From Clostridium porci (GTDB taxonomy: Bacteria; Bacillota; Clostridia; Lachnospirales; Lachnospiraceae): a stretch of DNA of 64,000 nucleotides. Location: the NCBI RefSeq assembly GCF_009696375.1, contig NZ_VUMD01000013.1, positions 1-64,000 on the forward strand, given 5' to 3'. Of the stretch, positions 13,852 through 22,341 are shown piece by piece; the first letter of the stretch is position 1; each line of letters starts with the position of its first letter. The notes under the pieces were generated by a model, which worked only from the letters and a program-made list of their open reading frames with translations, had not been told where the DNA came from and ran no database searches. Both the position numbers and the translations under genes were made by a program.

Positions 13852-13894
13852 AAGAACCGCATTTTAATAGGTGGTACACTTTCCTAATAAAAGT
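13852..13894. other. Probable right attachment site (attR) of the ICE
   Basis: Between the recombinase stop and the resumed host permease frame there are only about 43 bases. The host-like reading (G-P-V-E-I-L-G-P-H) begins at 13,895. The crossover base cannot be fixed without the left end or an empty site. Confidence 0.55.
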
Positions 13895-14203
13895 GGCCCG
13901 GTGGAGATTCTGGGACCTCATTTGCGCTTCCGGACAAACTTTTCCACGAATCTGGGATGGGATGGGATCATGGTTGCATTGGTAGCCAAGAATAATCCAG
14001 TAGCAGCAGCTGTAGTTGCAGTGGTATGGGGAATGATCAAAGCCGGGTCACTGTCCATGGAAAGAATGACCAGTGTAAACCGGATTCTGGTAACTCTGGT
14101 ACAGGCACTGTTTGTATTGTTTATTACTCTGGATTTCAAATCAATTATGAAGAAAAGACACAATAAGGGAAAGGGGAGAAATAAATGCTGGAATTATTTT
14201 TAG
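13895..14203 (+). pseudogene. Nucleoside-type ABC permease (YufP/NupP-like), 3' part left after ICE insertion
   Basis: The frame reads EILGPHLRFRTNF, NLGWDGIMVALVAKNNP, and two membrane segments (AAAVVAVVWGMIKAG; ILVTLVQALFVLFITL). This is the C-terminal end of the first permease of a BMP/nucleoside ABC importer. About 100 codons remain; the 5' part is expected beyond the ICE left end. The next gene is the partner permease, starting 19 bases before this stop. Uptake by this importer should be lost in this strain unless the ICE excises. Confidence 0.8.
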
Positions 14204-15105
14204 GACCTCTTGTTATGGCATCGACTCTTCGCCTTATGACACCCGTGCTGTTTGTAGCTATGGGGGGAGCGTTCGGGCATAAGGCCAATGTATTGAACAT
14301 TGGCTTGGAGAGCTTTATGGCTTTCAGCGCGTTCTTTGCCATGTATGGCAGCTATCTGTTTGAAAATCCCTGGATGGGCCTGGTGTTCGGGGTGACTTCA
14401 TCGGCGCTGGCCTCCTGTATTTTTGCGGTTTTTGTGCTTTATTTTAAATCCAATTCTGTGGTAGTTGGAATCTCTCTGAATCTTGCCGGCTGGGGCGCGA
14501 CTACATTTTTGCTGGACGCGCTGCTGGATACCAGGGGAGTATTTATTGATCCAAGGATCAAAAGCTTTGGGTCCATAAAGATTCCCGTGGTGGAACATAT
14601 TCCTTATATAGGGGAAGTGGTGAGCGGACAGAATATCCTGATCTGGTTAAGCATTGCCCTGGTGATAGCCGCTTATGTGGCGATATATAAAACTTCCTTC
14701 GGACTGCGGCTGAGAGGCGTGGGAATCAAGGCGGTAGCGGCTCAGACGGTAGGAGTCGATTCGGTGAGGTACCAGTGGATCGCTATTTTGTTGGGCGGCA
14801 TTTTCAGTGGTTTTGGCGGAGCATTTCTGACGATTGGCGGGTCGTCGATGTTTACCGAGAATATTTCGGCAGGAAAAGGCTTTCTTGCCTTGGCGGCCAT
14901 TATGGTAGGAGATGGAAATCCGGTAAAGACGGCCCTGGCCTGCCTGGTATTTGGCTATACCCAGGCACTGTCCGTTACCCTTCAGAGTATCGGGCTGCCG
15001 TCTCAGATCGTGATTTCGATTCCGTATCTGATTACGATCCTGATTCTGTTTGTAAGCGCAGTGGTTTTGGAGAAAAAGAGGAAGTGGAAGAGTATATATT
15101 CTTAA
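14185..15105 (+). CDS. Nucleoside-type ABC transporter permease (YufQ/NupQ-like)
   Basis: 306 residues, mostly hydrophobic, with 8 or more membrane segments. It has LRLMTPVLFVAMGGAFGHKA near the start, NVLNIGLESFM, and the GVGIKAVAAQTVGVD loop after a membrane pair. These are hallmarks of the second permease of BMP-type (nucleoside or simple sugar) ABC importers. A GGGGAG site precedes ATG 14,185. Its partner permease is truncated by the ICE, so this gene is intact but probably orphaned and may be transcribed only from an ICE-proximal start. Confidence 0.85.
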   Translation: MLELFLGPLVMASTLRLMTPVLFVAMGGAFGHKANVLNIGLESFMAFSAFFAMYGSYLFENPWMGLVFGVTSSALASCIFAVFVLYFKSNSVVVGISLNLAGWGATTFLLDALLDTRGVFIDPRIKSFGSIKIPVVEHIPYIGEVVSGQNILIWLSIALVIAAYVAIYKTSFGLRLRGVGIKAVAAQTVGVDSVRYQWIAILLGGIFSGFGGAFLTIGGSSMFTENISAGKGFLALAAIMVGDGNPVKTALACLVFGYTQALSVTLQSIGLPSQIVISIPYLITILILFVSAVVLEKKRKWKSIYS

Positions 15106-15130
15106 AGCAGTATATGGAACGATATGAGAA

Positions 15131-15176
15131 AAGAGCTGATCGGTCATAAAGTCAGAGGATCGAACAGCTCTTTTTA
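15131..15176 (+). terminator. Intrinsic terminator after the permease gene
   Basis: AGAGCTG (15132-15138) pairs with CAGCTCT (15165-15171), with partial extension by ATCG/CGA, followed by TTTTT. Confidence 0.75.
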
Positions 15177-15241
15177 TGTTTGTGTCCTCTTAATACAAAT
15201 CGGGGTATTAGGAGAAAAACAGCTCGTGCAGGCGTATATGT

Positions 15242-15583
15242 TCAGTTATGCCAAAGAGACCTAGTTAATTGGCTTAGGGTGGTGGGTGGTATGGTTTTAT
15301 AGATGCGGTTGTAGCAACGATGCTCACTGCGTCCGCAGAGTGTATCTTGGGGTATGTTTCCAGAAACTGCTCCAGATTGCACTGCCGGTTCCCATCTTTG
15401 GAACGATCCATTTGAATCTCCCAGTTGGGTATGCATAGATATTTTCCACCGCGTGTTCGTTGATGATGACATGAAGGCAGCTTTCATGGCCAGTCGCTTC
15501 ATAGTCAGACGAATCGAATGGAAGCAGGGGGCATACCGTCCCAAATCATGCGGCCGTCGCCGTCTAGGTATATCTGATCCATA
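15242..15583 (-). pseudogene. Degraded minus-strand gene, frameshifted
   Basis: On the minus strand an ATG near 15,583 opens MDQIYLDGDGRMIWDGMPP. Protein-like text then continues in a second frame (FDSSDYEATGHESCLHVIIN) and in a third (NWEIQMDRSKDGNRQCNLEQ, FLETYPKIHSADAVSIVATT) down to about 15,290. At least two frameshifts are needed. I do not recognise the family, so this is called only from coherent amino-acid text spread over three frames. Confidence 0.4.
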
Positions 15584-15592
15584 GAACCATAA

Positions 15593-15662
15593 ATAGTTAT
15601 AATTTCATATCTAAATATAAACTGATTATAGTTATATACGAAACGCACCGAATATAGTTATA
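15593..15662 (+). repeat. Three direct repeats ATAGTTATA (iteron-like operator)
   Basis: ATAGTTATA occurs at 15,593, 15,628 and 15,654 in AT-rich DNA just before the ribbon-helix-helix gene. The arrangement suggests an autoregulatory operator; replication iterons are less likely in a chromosome. Confidence 0.6.
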
Positions 15663-15693
15663 CTTATTGTATAAATAACAGGAGGTGACGCCT

Positions 15694-15888
15694 ATGTTCA
15701 GCATAGACAAAACACTGCTCAATCCCAATATGCCGGTTACAATTCGGTTTACTTCGATTCTTTATGAATGGCTTCGTCACAAGGCAGAGAAAGAGGGAAT
15801 ATCCTTTAACCAAATGGTCTTGCTGTGTTGCAAATATGCAATGGATGAAGGGGATCAGGATACGGAACCAAAGAAAACAGGAGATTAG
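15694..15888 (+). CDS. Ribbon-helix-helix (Arc-like) DNA-binding protein
   Basis: 64 residues from ATG 15,694, chosen because AGGAGG ends 8 bases upstream; a GTG at 15,685 lies inside that site. NMPVTIRFTSILYEWLRHKA forms the ribbon plus first helix, and EGISFNQMVLLCCKYAM the second. Such proteins bind as dimers to short repeats, and three ATAGTTATA repeats lie directly upstream. The LytTR regulator starts 5 bases after its stop, so the two are co-transcribed. Confidence 0.7.
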   Translation: MFSIDKTLLNPNMPVTIRFTSILYEWLRHKAEKEGISFNQMVLLCCKYAMDEGDQDTEPKKTGD

Positions 15889-15892
15889 GCAA

Positions 15893-16621
15893 ATGAATAT
15901 AGATAATCTGGAGATTGGAATCTGTGATGATTCTCCGGAAGATTTGCAACGGATTCAGTCGGAATTGTGCAAGGCAGTAAAGAACCTGGGAGAGAGGGAT
16001 TTCTCCCTATATTTGTACCCGGACGGGAAGTCTATGTATAAGGATAGCCGAAACCGGAGATTCAGCCTCGTATTTTTGGACTGGGAGATGCCAGAGATAG
16101 ATGGCTTTGATCTGGCGGGGCAGCTCTATATTGATAATCCGGATTTGAAAATTGTATTTGTATCCAACTATGAAAATATAGTATTTGACGCCTATGAGTA
16201 TACGCCTCTGTGGTTTGTAAGGAAAAGCTCCCTGGAACGGGATATGATGAAGGCATTGCAGAAATATTTGAATATGACGGCAAAAAGACAGATTCGTTAC
16301 AGAATGAAGGATGGCTTTGGCCTGCGTGATGTGCGCCTGAATTCAATCATGTATGTGGAGTGCAGCGGACATAGCCTCACGGTTCGGATGAGGAATCAGA
16401 CTTCCTTTCAGCTGTATGGGACACTAAAATCCCTTGAGGAAGAATGGAGGCATAATGGCTTTGTCAGGATACATAAAAATTATCTGGTCAATGCAAAATG
16501 CATTAAGGAAGTTGGAGCCAGGACAGTTAGGCTTTTAGACGGTACAGAGCTGGACTTGGGGAAAAACAGAAGAAAGAAGATAACAGAATCAGTAAATCAG
16601 CAGAAAGAAAGGATGCCTTAA
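15893..16621 (+). CDS. LytTR-family response regulator (AgrA-like)
   Basis: 242 residues from ATG 15,893. The receiver domain has ICDDSPED acid residues, the phospho-acceptor Asp in VFLDWEMPEIDG, and Lys in FVRKSS. The LytTR DNA-binding domain includes IMYVECSGHSLTVRM and FVRIHKNYLVN. The usual partner is a GHKL kinase, which follows directly but is broken. An Arc-like gene precedes it. No AgrB/AgrD-type peptide gene is seen nearby. Confidence 0.85.
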   Translation: MNIDNLEIGICDDSPEDLQRIQSELCKAVKNLGERDFSLYLYPDGKSMYKDSRNRRFSLVFLDWEMPEIDGFDLAGQLYIDNPDLKIVFVSNYENIVFDAYEYTPLWFVRKSSLERDMMKALQKYLNMTAKRQIRYRMKDGFGLRDVRLNSIMYVECSGHSLTVRMRNQTSFQLYGTLKSLEEEWRHNGFVRIHKNYLVNAKCIKEVGARTVRLLDGTELDLGKNRRKKITESVNQQKERMP

Positions 16622-17344
16622 GATTACGGAGTATATTATACATGCATTGTCAGCCGTAATTGCGCTGGAGTATATAAATCACACGTTTCGCAGAAAATAT
16701 AAAGGTTTTAGTTTTTTCTGTGTCTGCCGGGCTTTTAATGTATGTTCTTTCGGTAACATTATGACATGGAAGTAAAACTGGACACGATTTATGGTCTGTT
16801 GGAAAAAGAAGGATATGAGGACGCGAAAATGTACGTTAGGAAATTAGGAGCGGAGTGTGACGGCTGCATGGAGCTGCCAAGAGATACTGGAAATAAGGGA
16901 CTGAATGCAGCTCTTATGAAAGGGGCACAAAGGTGCAGGAAAAAGAACATAAGGTTTCATTATGTGGTTCTGGGACGTCCGGTGGAGATAGATTGTATGG
17001 ATATGGGGAATTTGGTTGACAATCTTCTGAAAAATGGAATTGAAGCTTGTAAAAGCATGAATGGGAAAGGCCAGGTGGAGATCGTCATAAGGAAAGAGAA
17101 CGGTATAGTAGAAATCGAGGTGGAAAGTACCATAAAGGAATCTGTTCTCAAAACAAATTCGAAAATGAAAAGCACAAAAAAGGGAAAAGGAAGGTACGGC
17201 TTCGGAATGGAACGTATTCGGAAGATTATAGAGCTGTACCATGGGGAATATGCCTGCTGGGAAGCGTTGGAGGATCATACCCTATGGCTTGTGCAGAGCA
17301 TCTATTTGAACATTCAGAAAAGCCTGGAGGAATCGATTTCCTGA
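16620..17344 (+). pseudogene. AgrC-like GHKL sensor kinase, disrupted
   Basis: The intact part, ATG 16,766 to 17,344 (192 aa), carries YGLLEKEGYEDAKMYV, the N-box GNLVDNLLKNGIEAC, and G-boxes GRYGFGMERIRKIIELY. This is the C-terminal ATPase domain of a GHKL kinase. The region before it (16,620-16,765) encodes the start of a membrane domain (ITEYIIHALSAVIALEYINH, then LVFSVSAGLLMYVLSVTL) in two other frames. The rest of the sensor domain and the phospho-accepting His segment are missing. Frameshifts plus an internal deletion explain it. A residual soluble ATPase fragment could still be made, but signalling is unlikely. Confidence 0.65.
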
Positions 17345-17517
17345 AAGAAATCGTCTGCTTATGGCGAAAGTTGCTTATAGTCAATAAAGACATAAAGCGT
17401 ACTGAGGATAAAACAGCGGAAACGAAAGAAAATATGACAGGATTGACAGAATGATGGAATCAGGATAGACTTGATGTAATATATTGACAGTACCAGAATG
17501 AGAAAAGAGGAATCCTG

Positions 17518-18513
17518 ATGAAAGTAGCTGACATGCATTGCGACACCATATCAGAACTGTACAAAAACCATTTGGAGGGAGGCGGCGCATCCATTCTGGA
17601 AAATGATTTGATGCTTGACCTTAAAAAGATGAGGGCCGGAGATTATGGTATTCAGAACTTTGCCCTGTATACCAATCTGGAGCGGGCGGGTGGACGGCCC
17701 TTCGAATACTGCATGGAGCTTTTAGACACATTTTATACAGAGATGGAAGCCCATCAGGATGAAATTGGGATTGTAGTCTCCTATGAGGATATAGAGAAAA
17801 ACTGGAAGGAGGGAAAGATGTCGGCCCTTCTTACTATAGAGGAAGGGGGAGTGTGTCAGGGAAAGCTGGCTTTTCTTAGGAATTTTTACAGACTGGGGGT
17901 GCGTATGATGACGCTTACCTGGAATTTCCAAAATGAGCTGGCATTTCCAAACAGAAGGGAGGTTCTGCCAGGAGGTAAGCTTCAAACCGTGGCTGACACG
18001 AAGCATGGCCTTACGGAAACTGGAGTCTGCTTTGTGGAGGAGATGGAGCGTCTGGGTATGATAATAGATATCTCTCATCTGAGCGACGCAGGAGTCTGGG
18101 ATGTGATCCGTTTCACAAGAAAGCCCTTTGTAGCCAGCCATTCCAATGCCAGAGCTCTGGCTCCCCATCCCAGGAATTTGACAGATGGGATGATTCGATG
18201 TCTGTCGGAGCGTGGCGGTGTTATGGGAATTAACTATTATGCTCATTTCCTCAGCTATTTTGGGGAGGGAGAGACGGCTGTCAGCAAGGTTTCCTGCATG
18301 GTGGAGCACATGAAGCATATCCGCCGGGTAGGAGGTATTCAGTGTATAGGCCTAGGATCGGATTTTGATGGTATTGACGGTGAGCTGGAAATGAAGGATG
18401 CCTCCAGGCTTGGTATGCTGGCCGACGCTATGTCTGCTTCTGGCTTTACTGCCTCGGAGATAGAAGCGGTGTTTTATAAAAATGTTCTGAGAGTGTACAG
18501 GGAAGTGCTATAG
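17518..18513 (+). CDS. Membrane dipeptidase family (M19) metallopeptidase
   Basis: 331 residues. The family metal ligands are visible: HCD in ADMHCDT near residue 7, Glu in TIEEGG, His in DISHLSD and ASHSNAR. HPRNLTDGMIRCLSERGGV and GSDFDG complete the signature. These enzymes cleave dipeptides, including some with D-residues. No signal peptide, so it is cytosolic. ATG 17,518 follows GAGGAATCC. It appears as a single gene after the broken kinase. Confidence 0.9.
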   Translation: MKVADMHCDTISELYKNHLEGGGASILENDLMLDLKKMRAGDYGIQNFALYTNLERAGGRPFEYCMELLDTFYTEMEAHQDEIGIVVSYEDIEKNWKEGKMSALLTIEEGGVCQGKLAFLRNFYRLGVRMMTLTWNFQNELAFPNRREVLPGGKLQTVADTKHGLTETGVCFVEEMERLGMIIDISHLSDAGVWDVIRFTRKPFVASHSNARALAPHPRNLTDGMIRCLSERGGVMGINYYAHFLSYFGEGETAVSKVSCMVEHMKHIRRVGGIQCIGLGSDFDGIDGELEMKDASRLGMLADAMSASGFTASEIEAVFYKNVLRVYREVL

Positions 18514-18664
18514 GCAGATATAGATTAAAGGAAACCTCTGATGGGCTAGCTTATTTCTGAATATTACAGATATTTTACATATCCATAGGGCAAATTTTAC
18601 TTGTATTTGGTATACTGTTTACAAGATTAGGCAAAGGAGCCGGAAAGGGCAGGAAATTACAGGA

Positions 18665-19351
18665 ATGGAACGGATTTATATTATAGAAGATGACGAGAAT
18701 ATCAGAAATCTGTTGAAGATTGCGTTGGAGGGGTTTGGTTATGAAGTCGAAGGATTTGAGACTGCTGAGGAGGGACTTGTCAGGATGAAGGAGGAGGCTC
18801 CTGACCTGGCAATTTTCGATTGGATGCTGCCAGGAATGGATGGGATCACGGCCATCCGCCAGATTCGCCAGACAGAAGGGGCGAAGAATCTGCCTATTAT
18901 GCTTCTGACGGCAAAGGAGAAGGAGCTGGATAAGGTGGTGGGGCTGGATTGCGGGGCAGACGACTATATGGTGAAGCCCTTTGGCGTTTTGGAGCTGTCC
19001 GCCCGGATTAGAAGCCTGCTGCGTCGGGCAAAGAGAGAAGAGAATCGGGCTATTTTGTCCTACCAGGACATTTCTGTAAATAAAAAAACAAGAGAAGTTA
19101 CCAGCAGCGGGAGAAATACAGAGCTTACGTTAAAAGAGTTTGAACTGCTGGTTTATCTTCTGGAGAATCAGTCTCGTGTGGTTACAAGAGATGAGCTTCT
19201 AAATCAGATATGGGGGTATGAGTATGACGGAGAGACCCGGACGCTGGATATGCATATCCGTACCCTGCGTCAGAAGCTGGGAGAGGAAGGCGGCTCCTGC
19301 ATAAAAACTGTGAGAGGCGTAGGATACCGGATGATAAAGGCAGAAGGCTGA
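18665..19351 (+). CDS. OmpR/PhoB-family response regulator
   Basis: 228 residues. Receiver: IIEDDENIRNLL, phospho-acceptor Asp in IFDWMLPGMDG, Lys in YMVKPFG. The C-terminal winged helix has LTLKEFELLVYLLENQSRVV and TLDMHIRTLRQKLG with the VRGVGYRM end. It is followed 56 bases later by its histidine kinase. A TATACT -10 box lies near 18,610. The stimulus is unknown; the neighbouring ABC importer is a possible target. Confidence 0.92.
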   Translation: MERIYIIEDDENIRNLLKIALEGFGYEVEGFETAEEGLVRMKEEAPDLAIFDWMLPGMDGITAIRQIRQTEGAKNLPIMLLTAKEKELDKVVGLDCGADDYMVKPFGVLELSARIRSLLRRAKREENRAILSYQDISVNKKTREVTSSGRNTELTLKEFELLVYLLENQSRVVTRDELLNQIWGYEYDGETRTLDMHIRTLRQKLGEEGGSCIKTVRGVGYRMIKAEG

Positions 19352-19407
19352 GCGTATAATATGCAAATATACGCTTCAGGCCTGAAAAGAAGCGGCAGTA
19401 GGAGGAA

Positions 19408-20808
19408 ATGAATATGCGTAAGGCCATAATGGAAAAATTTATTCTGGTACTGCTGGCGGCGCTGTGTTTTAACAGCGTCATTTTTTATCTTGCCAGCAGC
19501 ACAATGATTCTTAGAACATCCAGAAGGGACATGACCTATACCATAAAGGCTCTGGACAGTATTCTGGAATATGATAAGGACATTCTGTCTCAGATGAATA
19601 AGCTGGAGGCATTTACAGCTCAGGATTCCAGCCGGGTGACGCTGATGCAGACAGACGGGACGGTAATTGCGGATTCGGACGCGCCCGTGGAGAAACTGGA
19701 CAATCATCTGGACAGGGAGGAGATGAGGACTGCCTTGGAGCGAGGGGAGGGATATGCCAGGAGGTATTCCAAGACTCTCCGCAAAACGATGCTCTATGTC
19801 GCCTGCCGATCCGAAAAGGCAGATATGGTACTCAGGCTGGCTGTGCCTTATTCTGGAATCAGCCAATATCTGCCCATGCTGCTTCCGTCGGCGCTGATAA
19901 GCTTTCTGGTTGCCATGGCCTGCTCCATCGTGGCTTCCCGCCGCTTTGTTTCCTCAGTGACCCGGCCTCTGCGCCATATTTCCAGGCAGATGCTGGCTGC
20001 AAAGGAGGATTATACCCAGCTTTGCTTTGAGCAATACCAGTATCCAGAGATCAACGTGATTGCAGAGACGATTATGAATATGTCACGGGAGGTGAAGGAA
20101 TATCTGGGACAAATAGAGAAGGAGAAGCACATACGCCAGGAATTTTTCAGCAATGCGTCTCATGAACTGAAAACGCCTATTACCTCTATACAGGGTTATG
20201 CAGAGCTTTTGGAGGGCGGTATGATTCAGGACGAAGATATGCAGCGGGATTTTGCCAGACGGATTAAGAAGGAAGCAGCCGGTATGACGGGGCTTATTAA
20301 CGATATTCTGATGATATCCAGGCTGGAGGCTAAGGAAGCCGAGGTGACTATGTCCGATGTGCGTATCAGCGTGCTTTTGGAGGAAATTGCAGCCAGATTA
20401 AAGCCTCAGGCTGCCTCAGGTCAGGTGTTTCTTCATATCGACTGCCAGCCGCTGTGCCTGAAAGCTAATGTGCAGCAGATGGATGAGCTTCTCACAAACC
20501 TTTTGAGCAATGCCATCAAATATAACCGCCCCGGCGGACAGGTGTGGGTATGTATAAGGGAGCAGGATGGGAATATGGTGATCCGTGTGAAGGATAATGG
20601 AATGGGAATCCCTTCCGACAGCCTGGATCGCATTTTCGAACGGTTTTACCGGGTGGATAAGGGCCGCAGCCGCAAGCAGGGCGGCACTGGACTGGGGCTT
20701 TCCATTGTAAAGCATATTGTGAATTTCTATCATGGGAATATTACCGTGACTTCAAAGCTGGACAGGGGTACTGAGTTTGTAGTATCCATTCCCATGACAG
20801 AGGCATAA
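19408..20808 (+). CDS. Sensor histidine kinase (PhoR-like)
   Basis: 466 residues. An N-terminal membrane helix (ILVLLAALCFNSVIFYLA), an extracytoplasmic domain of about 130 residues, and a second helix near 165-185 come first. Then follow HisKA with the phospho-accepting His in SHELKTPITSIQGYAELL, the N-box NLLSNAIKYN, DNGMGIP, and GGTGLGLSIVKHI. GTAGGAGG precedes ATG 19,408; a second ATG two codons later is also possible. It works with the regulator just upstream. Confidence 0.92.
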   Translation: MNMRKAIMEKFILVLLAALCFNSVIFYLASSTMILRTSRRDMTYTIKALDSILEYDKDILSQMNKLEAFTAQDSSRVTLMQTDGTVIADSDAPVEKLDNHLDREEMRTALERGEGYARRYSKTLRKTMLYVACRSEKADMVLRLAVPYSGISQYLPMLLPSALISFLVAMACSIVASRRFVSSVTRPLRHISRQMLAAKEDYTQLCFEQYQYPEINVIAETIMNMSREVKEYLGQIEKEKHIRQEFFSNASHELKTPITSIQGYAELLEGGMIQDEDMQRDFARRIKKEAAGMTGLINDILMISRLEAKEAEVTMSDVRISVLLEEIAARLKPQAASGQVFLHIDCQPLCLKANVQQMDELLTNLLSNAIKYNRPGGQVWVCIREQDGNMVIRVKDNGMGIPSDSLDRIFERFYRVDKGRSRKQGGTGLGLSIVKHIVNFYHGNITVTSKLDRGTEFVVSIPMTEA

Positions 20809-20848
20809 AATGGATATTTGGGGATTGTATTAAAAAAATGCCCTTTGC

Positions 20849-20880
20849 TGCTTTAAAACCACAAAATTTTAAAGCAATAA
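20849..20880 (+). terminator. AT-rich hairpin, possible terminator
   Basis: TGCTTTAAAA (20849-20858) and TTTTAAAGCA (20867-20876) form a perfect 10-bp stem between the kinase and the ABC operon. There is no clear T-run, so termination is only likely. Confidence 0.45.
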
Positions 20881-20882
20881 AA

Positions 20883-20911
20883 TTGACGGAAATATTTTTT
20901 GGTGGTATGAT
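20883..20911 (+). promoter_or_regulatory. Sigma-A promoter of the ABC importer operon
   Basis: -35 TTGACG (20883-20888), 17-base spacer, -10 TATGAT (20906-20911), with a 50-base leader to the start codon. No T-box or other riboswitch core is seen. Confidence 0.75.
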
Positions 20912-20961
20912 AGAAAGCATCCAGAGGAAGGATAGATTTTTATAAAAGAGGAGAGATTATT

Positions 20962-22020
20962 ATGAAAAAGACAGCTAAGGTTATAGCGTTTATGACGGCT
21001 GCGGCTATGGTACTGTCTACGGCTGCCTGCGCTTCCGGAACCGGAAAGCCTGCAAGTCAGGCAGCAGATACCACTGCCCTGGAGACAGGTACAACCACAG
21101 CGGAGGTTGCTTCCCAGAAGGCAGAGGGAGGGGATGCTCAGGCTGCCGCCGGCGGTTATACATATAAGATTGGTGTGTTGCAGCTGGTACAGCATACGGC
21201 TTTGGATGCCGCGAACGAGGGCTTTATTGCCGCCCTTAATGACGCTGGCATCAAGTATGAGGTGGATCAGCAGAATGCTTCCGGCGATCAATCTACCTGT
21301 GTAACCGTTGCTTCCAAGTTCGCCAATGATAAGAAGGATTTGATTCTTGCGATTGCAACTCCCGCAGCTCAGGCTGTGGCAGGCGCTGTTTCCGACACTC
21401 CCATACTGGTTACTGCTGTTACAGATCCTGCTGAGTCCGGACTGGTGGATACCAATGAGAAGCCAGGCGGCAATGTAACCGGTACTTCTGATTTGACTCC
21501 TGTAAAGGAGCAGATTGCTCTGTTACAGAAAATTCTGCCTGATGCAAAGAATATTGGCATTTTGTATTGTTCCGCTGAGTCCAATTCTGAGATTCAGGCT
21601 TCTGCAGCAAGGGAGGCTATTGAAGCGGCAGGTATGTCCAGCAAGGATTTTACTGTGTCTAGTTCCAATGAAATTCAGACGGTTGTTCAGGCAATGGCAG
21701 GCAAGGTAGATGCTATCTATGCTCCTACGGACAATACCATTGCAGCCGGTATGTCCACGGTTTCTATGGTTGCCAATAAAAATAATCTGCCTGTAATCTG
21801 CGGTGAGGCTGGCATGGTAGAGAACGGCGGTCTTGCCACCTATGGTATTGATTATTATCAGCTGGGCTATATGACCGGACAGCAGGCAGTGAAGATTCTC
21901 ACAGAGGGAGCTTCACCGGCCGATATGCCTATACAGTATCTTCCGGCTGAGAAGTGTAAGCTTACAGTGAATGATGAGACGGCTGCTGCACTGGGAATTG
22001 ACGTGTCAGGTCTTAAGTAA
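20962..22020 (+). CDS. ABC transporter substrate-binding lipoprotein (TrpX-type family)
   Basis: 352 residues. The lipoprotein signal has its acylated Cys at residue 23 (LSTAACAS), followed by a Thr/Ala/Gln-rich linker. The mature part, from YKIGVLQLVQHTALDAANEG, with ILVTAVTDPAESGLV and GGNVTGTSDLTPVKEQI, matches the ABC substrate-binding family that includes TrpX. In related loci the ligand is an aromatic amino acid, but specificity cannot be read here. The permease and ATPase genes follow after 321 bases. Confidence 0.85.
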   Translation: MKKTAKVIAFMTAAAMVLSTAACASGTGKPASQAADTTALETGTTTAEVASQKAEGGDAQAAAGGYTYKIGVLQLVQHTALDAANEGFIAALNDAGIKYEVDQQNASGDQSTCVTVASKFANDKKDLILAIATPAAQAVAGAVSDTPILVTAVTDPAESGLVDTNEKPGGNVTGTSDLTPVKEQIALLQKILPDAKNIGILYCSAESNSEIQASAAREAIEAAGMSSKDFTVSSSNEIQTVVQAMAGKVDAIYAPTDNTIAAGMSTVSMVANKNNLPVICGEAGMVENGGLATYGIDYYQLGYMTGQQAVKILTEGASPADMPIQYLPAEKCKLTVNDETAAALGIDVSGLK

Positions 22021-22341
22021 GCAGAAGGATGGAAGGATATGAAAGAGGTGCTGTCCCGGTGGGGAAGACAGGAAAGCTTCCTGCCGGGGCAGCGCCCCCT
22101 TTGACGTTTTAAGGCTGTTTAAGCGGCTGGGCTTGGGGGGTGGAATGCACCAAGGAAAGCTCTTTTCTTCCGGCAGGGACTCTGCTGCTGTGAGGCGCAA
22201 GGGTAATATGCCAAAACGGGGCGGATTTATTGTATAAATGGTTTGCTCAAGCTGCGCTGAAAAGAAGCCAGCAGGAAGGCGGTTTGAGCAAGGCATTTAC
22301 GGGAAGGACAAGCTAAAATCAATGGTTTACGGAGGTTAAAT
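22021..22341 (+). other. 321-base structured intergenic region in the ABC operon
   Basis: It begins with a long hairpin: GCTGTCCCGG pairs with CCGGGGCAGC (about 22,051-22,095), with CAGGAA-AGC-TTCCTG nested inside. A second stem TTGCTCAA/TTGAGCAA spans about 22,242-22,291. There is no gene and no T-run. It could lower permease/ATPase expression relative to the binding protein or protect the upstream mRNA. Confidence 0.5.

Larger units (their letters stand above)
1..13894. mobile_element. Right part of an integrative and conjugative element (Tn1549/CTn2-like)
   Basis: The block carries a VirB4 ATPase end, NlpC/P60 hydrolase, DUF4315, DUF4366, MobC, relaxase, sigma-like regulator and a large serine recombinase, an order known from Tn1549/CTn2-type elements of gut Clostridia. 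The right end lies between the recombinase stop (13,851) and about 13,895, where a host permease reading frame resumes. The left end is outside the window. The element carries 13 copies of a palindrome that I did not see in the flanking chromosome. The recombinase has a premature stop, so excision may be impaired. Exact end bases are inferred, not proven. Confidence 0.85.

Noticed and set aside
20912-20961. Trp T-box or riboswitch before the TrpX-like importer
   Set aside because: The leader is about 50 bases with no aptamer-like core.
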